Part shown: one piece after another, positions 59,848-64,000 of the stretch
Position numbering within the stretch: the first letter of the stretch is position 1
How the letters are laid out: each line of letters starts with the position of its first letter
DNA from: Dictyobacter aurantiacus
Lineage (GTDB): Bacteria > Chloroflexota > Ktedonobacteria > Ktedonobacterales > Ktedonobacteraceae
DNA: 64,000 nt
NCBI RefSeq assembly: GCF_003967515.1
Contig: NZ_BIFQ01000002.1
Location: forward strand, 744,001-808,000
Direction: 5' to 3'
The notes under the pieces: generated by a model
The model's database searches: none
Seen by the model: only the letters and a program-made list of their open reading frames with translations
What the model was told of the DNA's origin: nothing
Translations under genes and position numbers: made by a program

Positions 59848-60645
59848 TTATGTGGGCTGGTTCATTCTGGGCCGAATGGGCAAAATAGATGCGCCGCCAT
59901 CAATATGAAAGGTACTACCAGTAATCTGTGAGGACTCGTCGGAAGCGAGATATATGACCGCATAGGCCGTATCTTCAGGCGTCTGGTGGCGCCCAAAAGG
60001 CAGGTTTTTGCCAATCTGCGCGAGATCCTCTTCGCTGGTTCCCTGACTTTTCCGCAAGGCCAGCTCTCCCTCGCTCAGCACCCATCCAGGAATAATGTAG
60101 TTGACACGAACCATGTCTGCTGCATATGCTCCTGCCAATGTTTTTGTCAGCGTAAGGAGGCCCCCTTTAGCCGAGGCATAGGCGACGAGATTCGCCTGTC
60201 CTTGAATGCCGTGGATCGAGCCAATATTGATAATACTGCCACCCCCCATTTCACGCATGCGAGGTACAGCATACTTACAGCAGAAGAAAGGACCCCGCAA
60301 ATTGATAGCCAGGATGCGGTCCCACAGATCGGATGAGGTCTCTTCCAGCGTAGCGCGGGGGTACCAGCCAGCGTTATTGACCAGCACATCGAGCCGCCCG
60401 TAGCTTCGCACAGCCGCCTCTATTAACTCGCTACAATCCTTCTCCTCCGTCACATCCACTTTCTGGAAGATCGCTTCGCCTCCAACTTCACGAATAGCGG
60501 CTGCCGCGGCCTGTCCCGCAGCCTCCTGGATATCTCCAATCACCACGCGCGCGCCCTCGAGGGCCAGCATCTGGGCGCATGCGCGCCCAATACCCTGAGC
60601 CGCGCCAGTAACGATAGCCACTTTGCCCTGGACTCTTTGAACCAT
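59848..60645 (-). CDS. SDR-family oxidoreductase
   Basis: A 265-residue classical SDR. TGAAQGIG cofactor loop, NNAG near residue 91, Ser in NIGSIHGIQG, Tyr/Lys in YASAKGG, and C-terminal ITGSTFHIDGG. It oxidises or reduces an alcohol/ketone with NAD(P). AAGAGG before ATG 60645 supports the start. It is the fourth SDR in the window (with 1319, 3203 and the fragment at 37645), monocistronic, without a pathway clue. Confidence 0.9.
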   Translation of the reverse strand: MVQRVQGKVAIVTGAAQGIGRACAQMLALEGARVVIGDIQEAAGQAAAAAIREVGGEAIFQKVDVTEEKDCSELIEAAVRSYGRLDVLVNNAGWYPRATLEETSSDLWDRILAINLRGPFFCCKYAVPRMREMGGGSIINIGSIHGIQGQANLVAYASAKGGLLTLTKTLAGAYAADMVRVNYIIPGWVLSEGELALRKSQGTSEEDLAQIGKNLPFGRHQTPEDTAYAVIYLASDESSQITGSTFHIDGGASILPIRPRMNQPT

Positions 60646-60865
60646 GCTTTTCCTCTTGTCTTTTCCCAATCCACGTTTGCAACGGGATTATAAAAATATC
60701 TCTAACAGAAAGAGCCTGTCAATTATTTTACCAGCTTTTCTCCATCGATGCTCTAGCAGATTCTAAAAAAGCGGAGATAACTTTTATAGAGCGAGCAGGC
60801 AAAATGTCTCCCGACATGTGGTACAATCAATTACTATTATTACTTATGAGGAGGGAGGCGCCGCG

Positions 60866-61432
60866 ATGCCGGATGTCAGGCTGCAACGGGACGAGGTTAT
60901 GGCCTTGTTGGAAGAGTTAGGGGCTGAACTGGCGGCTCGTGGCATCGATTCGCCGGTTCAGATCATCGTATTTGGCGGCGTCTATATGCTGATGCAGATC
61001 GGCAATCGTCTCTCGACCCATGACGTAGATATCGTTCCACTGGCTACGGGTACTGATCCCCGGCAAGAGGAAAAGCGGCGTAAGATCTTCAGGCAGGCCA
61101 GCAATGCCGTGGCATCGCGCCATGGCCTGCCACGCAACTGGATCAACGACGACGGCGCGCTCTTTGTCGAAGAGATTATCCAAAAAGGTGAGCTGGTCCA
61201 CTGGAAGACCTTCCAGATGCTTGAGATCTGGCTGCCCGAGCTCGCCTGTATGCTGGCCCTCAAACTGACCGCGTTCCGTCCCCTGCAGGACCTGGATGAT
61301 ACGCTTCATCTATGTCAGGCCCTCAACGTTACGACCGCCGAAGAAGCGCAGGCCATCCTTGATCGCTACGTCCCCGCCTCCTGGCAACAAGAAAACCTGG
61401 TCGATGAAACCCTGATGGACCTCTTTGGATAA
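60866..61432 (+). CDS. Nucleotidyltransferase-fold protein (DUF6036-like), possible toxin-type partner
   Basis: A 188-residue protein. IIVFGGVYMLMQIGNRLSTH followed by DVDIVP gives the GG...S...DxD pattern of the minimal nucleotidyltransferase fold, with two metal-binding Asp. After this comes a helical part (about 70-185) with LALKLTAFRPLQDLDDTLHL, where Lys/Arg/Asp spacing resembles DUF6036 proteins. Relatives of this type occur with an adjacent small gene in MNT-like toxin-antitoxin systems, so the next gene may be its partner. GGGAGG eight bases before ATG 60866 sets the start. Activity is not proven. Confidence 0.7.
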   Translation: MPDVRLQRDEVMALLEELGAELAARGIDSPVQIIVFGGVYMLMQIGNRLSTHDVDIVPLATGTDPRQEEKRRKIFRQASNAVASRHGLPRNWINDDGALFVEEIIQKGELVHWKTFQMLEIWLPELACMLALKLTAFRPLQDLDDTLHLCQALNVTTAEEAQAILDRYVPASWQQENLVDETLMDLFG

Positions 61433-61434
61433 TA

Positions 61435-61512
61435 TGTTGCGTTGGTTATTTATATTGGTGCATGGCTGCGCGGATGCGCAGCCATGCACCAATATAAATA
61501 ACCAACGCAACA
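61435..61512. repeat. Long perfect hairpin, 37-bp arms, between the two partner genes
   Basis: Arms 61435-61471 and 61476-61512, loop GGAT. It starts three bases after the first gene's stop and ends 58 bases before the second gene's ATG, so it may set the ratio of the two products by partial termination. Confidence 0.9.
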
Positions 61513-61570
61513 AGGCAGTAATGGTATACTACCAATGAAAGCATTTTATAAGCACAGGGGATATGCCACA

Positions 61571-62044
61571 ATGAATATGGTACTCACATTTACAGATGAA
61601 CTGCATACGATTAAAAACATCTATCAGGGGATCACGCAAGGGGATGATCCCCGCTACGCTGTGGGTACTTTTCTCAACGACTTCTTTGACTATCACACGG
61701 AAGCGCGCCAGGCCCTGATCGCTGATCCCATTAGTGCCGAGGAGCAGCCACAGCCGGAGCACTGGCGCTGGGCCCTCTTCTGCGTGGCGGCGATAGAATA
61801 CCTGTGCCAGCAATATGAACTGGATTGTCCCGACTGGGTGCATGATCCTCGATACGCCACCCCGCTGGATGAGCCCTGGTTCTTTGTGCCGACCGCGCTG
61901 CACAATCCGGTGGTCCGTGAGCGCTACGAGCGCGAGACCCCTGCCCCCTTCACGCGCCGCAACATCTTCTGTGGAGCTCGCATCCTCATGCACAAAAAAG
62001 CTACCCACAAGGTCACCGCCCACCACATCATGCAGCCCGCCTGA
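61571..62044 (+). CDS. Hypothetical partner of the nucleotidyltransferase-like gene
   Basis: A 157-residue acidic, soluble protein. The C-terminal TPAPFTRRNIFCGARILMHKK resembles the end of small proteins found beside DUF6036-type nucleotidyltransferases in other bacteria, as I recall; there the N-terminal part often has a helix-turn-helix, which is not seen here. The middle (WALFCVAAIEYLCQQYELDC) is helical. ATG 61571 has CAGGGG 10 bases upstream; an ATG at 61535 is the alternative. It follows the nucleotidyltransferase gene with a long hairpin between. Role as antitoxin is inference. Confidence 0.55.
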   Translation: MNMVLTFTDELHTIKNIYQGITQGDDPRYAVGTFLNDFFDYHTEARQALIADPISAEEQPQPEHWRWALFCVAAIEYLCQQYELDCPDWVHDPRYATPLDEPWFFVPTALHNPVVRERYERETPAPFTRRNIFCGARILMHKKATHKVTAHHIMQPA

Positions 62045-62092
62045 CCAGCCGCAGCCGGGTGGAGCCGAAAAAACTTATGTGAGGCCGGAACA

Positions 62093-62989
62093 TTGGATCT
62101 AAATCAGTTGCAGGCGTTCGACCAGATCTTGTTGCAGGGGAGCTTTAGCAAGGCGGCGCGACGCCTGAATATTTCACAGCCGTCGATCAGTCTGCGCATC
62201 CAGGCGTTGGAGCAGGAGGTAGGAGGCGCGCTCTTCATTCGTGGAGGTCAGCGTCTCCAGTTGACTGAGCTGGGCAAGAATTTCGCGCCGCACGCGCGGC
62301 AGGCGTTGCAGGCGATGGCCGCCGGTCTGGAGAGCGCCCAGCATACGCTACAGGGCAAAAAAGGCCAGCTGATGCTAGGACTGTCCCCCACGCAGACCAC
62401 GGGCTTCTTCGCCACCGCCCTGGCACGTCTACATAAGGAGCAGCCCGCTCTGGATATCGCGGTACATACGGGCCACAACCAGCAGATTGTCGAGATGCTC
62501 CACGAGGGCTTTATCCAGTTCGGGCTGGTCACCGGGCCCTTTTTCTCGCCTGAGATGCAGACCATCTTTCAGGTACATGAGCCATTGATTGCCATGGCTC
62601 ACCGCACCCATCCCCTGGCCAGGCAGCAGCAGGTAAGCATCGCCGAACTGGCGGCCCGCAGCGATCCGTTCCTGGCCATCGATTGGAGCCTGGCATCGCG
62701 CTACTGGCAGGCGCATAACCTGGCGACGCAACAGGCGGTCGTCGAGGTTCCACCACAGACCGCCTATGATCTGCTGCTCAACGGGATCGGGGTAGCCTTT
62801 ATGACGCGCTCATTCGCGCGCTATGGGCTCAAAACGGGCGCCCTGGTAGAGCTCGCGCTTCAGCCCAATCCAGACCTGCATAGAGAGAGCGTCGTCATCC
62901 AGCATCAACGGACCGGCACCCTCTCCATGGCCGCCAATGAATTTCTGCGCATCCTGCGCGAAGAGACGCGCGGCAAGCTTCGAATCTGA
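62093..62989 (+). CDS. LysR-family transcriptional regulator
   Basis: A 298-residue regulator. The helix-turn-helix is LLQGSFSKAARRLNISQPSI followed by SLRIQALEQEVGGALF; the effector-binding domain spans about 90-290 with GLVTGPFFSPEM and GIGVAFMTRSF. TTG at 62093 is the start: GAGG lies eight bases before it and MDLNQLQAFDQIL is the usual LysR opening. It begins 48 bases after the preceding gene but probably is not functionally tied to it. Target genes are not visible; the next gene is convergent. Confidence 0.9.
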   Translation: MDLNQLQAFDQILLQGSFSKAARRLNISQPSISLRIQALEQEVGGALFIRGGQRLQLTELGKNFAPHARQALQAMAAGLESAQHTLQGKKGQLMLGLSPTQTTGFFATALARLHKEQPALDIAVHTGHNQQIVEMLHEGFIQFGLVTGPFFSPEMQTIFQVHEPLIAMAHRTHPLARQQQVSIAELAARSDPFLAIDWSLASRYWQAHNLATQQAVVEVPPQTAYDLLLNGIGVAFMTRSFARYGLKTGALVELALQPNPDLHRESVVIQHQRTGTLSMAANEFLRILREETRGKLRI

Positions 62990-63012
62990 CGGCTAGCTGT
63001 AGAGAGTTTGCG

Positions 63013-64000
63013 TTATTGATTGGCGGCATCGGGCTGAATGTCAACCTCTGTCGGGGTCGCACACACAGCGGCCGAGCGCAGATCGCGCGAGACCAGCTGC
63101 ATATGCAGATACTCTAAGCGCTGCTTCAACTGTTCCAGTGGATGCTTAAGCTGCTCAAACGAGCCTTTCAAGCGACCAAAGGCCAACCGGTCGGTCGCGG
63201 AGGTAAATGAATAATTGTCCAGAGCCCCAATGCCCTCAGAGAGATATTGCAGCTGCGCCTTGATCATCTCCAGCGTCTGCATCTGGGCATGCCACTGCTG
63301 CTGCTGCTGGCGCTGAAAGTAAACAAGGGTCAGAAAGATTGGCCGCAACTCTGGTGACTTCTGGCTGATCTTTTGCATGGGCGCCAGGGGTCCACCCATA
63401 GAGAGATGCTCAACCACGCCACGCAACATCTGGCATTCGTTGCGCAGGTGCTCATAAGCCTCCGTCTGCTGCTTCAGCGTGCTCAGGCGTTCGACCATAA
63501 GATTAAAGCTCATGGCGATAGGCAGCAGGGGACCGGAGGTAACGATCGCGCGGGCGGAAAAGTCGCCACGGGCCAGCAGGGCATGGGCGTTGCGCAGAAT
63601 GCCGATCGCCTCTTCAACAGCCCGCTTCTCCCGGGCCTCCCGCGAGACCTGGTCGATGACATGTCTCGACTCATTGAGCTCCTGCTGTGTAAGCAACAAG
63701 GCCTGCTGCAACTGCCGTATCATCCGGCCATGTTCCAGCAGGCTCAGAGACTGGCGCGTCACCAGACCCATCATCAACACAAACGCACTCCCGATGGCCA
63801 ATAACAGGGTCTGACCACCACGCGCGGCAATCACGGTATTCAACAGGGCACAGGTCATCAGGATCAACAGGGAAGGAGAAATCGCGCGCAGAGAAAATGC
63901 CAGCGATCGCCCATAGCTACGCACACGCTGCTGCAAGCGCAGACGCTCCTCCAGTATCATTTGTGGATGCTTGACCGCCGCCAGCGCGATCAAGAGCAGG
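63013..64000 (-). CDS. Membrane protein with HAMP-like/coiled-coil domain, N-terminus beyond the window
   Basis: At least 329 codons, open at the right edge (codons CTG CTC precede the TTG at 63993). Visible parts: a hydrophobic end of a TM at the edge, two TM segments at about 36-55 and 63-80 of the visible frame, a coiled coil (HGRMIRQLQQALLLTQQELN, about 90-150), a HAMP-like pair (LLARGDFSARAIV with SFNLMVERLSTLKQ), and a further Gln-rich coiled coil to the end. It lacks a histidine kinase, chemoreceptor or GGDEF core in the visible part. A sensor or scaffold role is a guess. Confidence 0.6.
   Translation of the reverse strand, partial: LLLIALAAVKHPQMILEERLRLQQRVRSYGRSLAFSLRAISPSLLILMTCALLNTVIAARGGQTLLLAIGSAFVLMMGLVTRQSLSLLEHGRMIRQLQQALLLTQQELNESRHVIDQVSREAREKRAVEEAIGILRNAHALLARGDFSARAIVTSGPLLPIAMSFNLMVERLSTLKQQTEAYEHLRNECQMLRGVVEHLSMGGPLAPMQKISQKSPELRPIFLTLVYFQRQQQQQWHAQMQTLEMIKAQLQYLSEGIGALDNYSFTSATDRLAFGRLKGSFEQLKHPLEQLKQRLEYLHMQLVSRDLRSAAVCATPTEVDIQPDAANQ

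Noticed and set aside
1..64000. tRNA, rRNA and riboswitches
   Set aside because: No cloverleaf with a GGTTCGAATC-like arm, no rRNA segment and no recognisable riboswitch consensus was seen by eye; a covariance search would be decisive.
1..64000. Insertion sequences or prophage
   Set aside because: No transposase, integrase or phage structural motif was recognised in any translated frame, apart from small MITE/REP-like non-coding repeats.

Overview
The window looks like chromosome of a free-living, spore- or mycelium-type bacterium with a large, loosely packed genome. Clear Shine-Dalgarno sites (AGGAGG-like), several probable TTG/GTG starts, a lipoprotein-type peptide-binding protein, a primary sigma factor, an ECF sigma factor with a HEAT/WD40 partner and a high density of one-component regulators together suggest Chloroflexota, class Ktedonobacteria. 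That placement is inference from gene content and style; no marker was compared with a database. No rRNA, tRNA, CRISPR array, prophage or complete insertion sequence was seen.

Layout. 1-6.2 kb: end of an amidohydrolase gene, a PPOX-fold protein, then a minus-strand operon (SDR, TIM-barrel sugar isomerase/epimerase, SDR) with a 14-TM MFS exporter and a LysR regulator, probably for a sugar or sugar-acid substrate. 7.5-13 kb: a QExxH metalloprotease with a lectin-like propeller, a purple-acid-phosphatase-like esterase and a primary-type sigma factor. 13.1-13.9 kb: repeat-rich, with a 12-copy 29-bp array. 13.9-16.2 kb: hypF, without other hyp genes. 16.3-19.2 kb: four tandem paralogous genes for small Gly/Trp-rich peptides with double-glycine-type leaders, each with its own near-identical promoter and terminator. 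This is the most unusual locus. 19.7-22.3 kb: a HEAT-TM-WD40 protein and its ECF sigma factor. 22.5-35 kb: housekeeping and accessory genes (EamA exporter, P450, carotenoid oxygenase, PadR pair, trehalose-6-phosphate synthase, RNHCP protein). 35.4-43.8 kb: AraC regulator, MDR oxidoreductase, ManD-type dehydratase, oligopeptide-binding lipoprotein, esterase. 44-51 kb: zinc-ribbon membrane protein, MarR/ABC exporter operon, TetR, FabF. 52-56.2 kb: two tandem acyl-CoA ligases and an enoyl-CoA hydratase-like gene. 56.3-60.6 kb: two-component system, cupredoxin lipoprotein, SDR. 60.8-62 kb: a nucleotidyltransferase-like gene and partner, possibly a toxin-antitoxin-like pair. The window ends in a LysR gene and a truncated membrane/HAMP-like gene.

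A second genome-scale signal is structural. At least 17 intergenic long inverted repeats (arms 18-39 bp, perfect or one mismatch, loops 0-8 nt) occur, none inside a confident gene. Their arms differ in sequence but usually keep a G-rich 5' arm ending GGG(T/C)GC at the apex. Many are joined to short hairpin modules in either orientation, giving composite cassettes. A separate short REP-like family with covarying stem bases is also scattered here. All functions are read from motifs in the sequence; none was tested by search.
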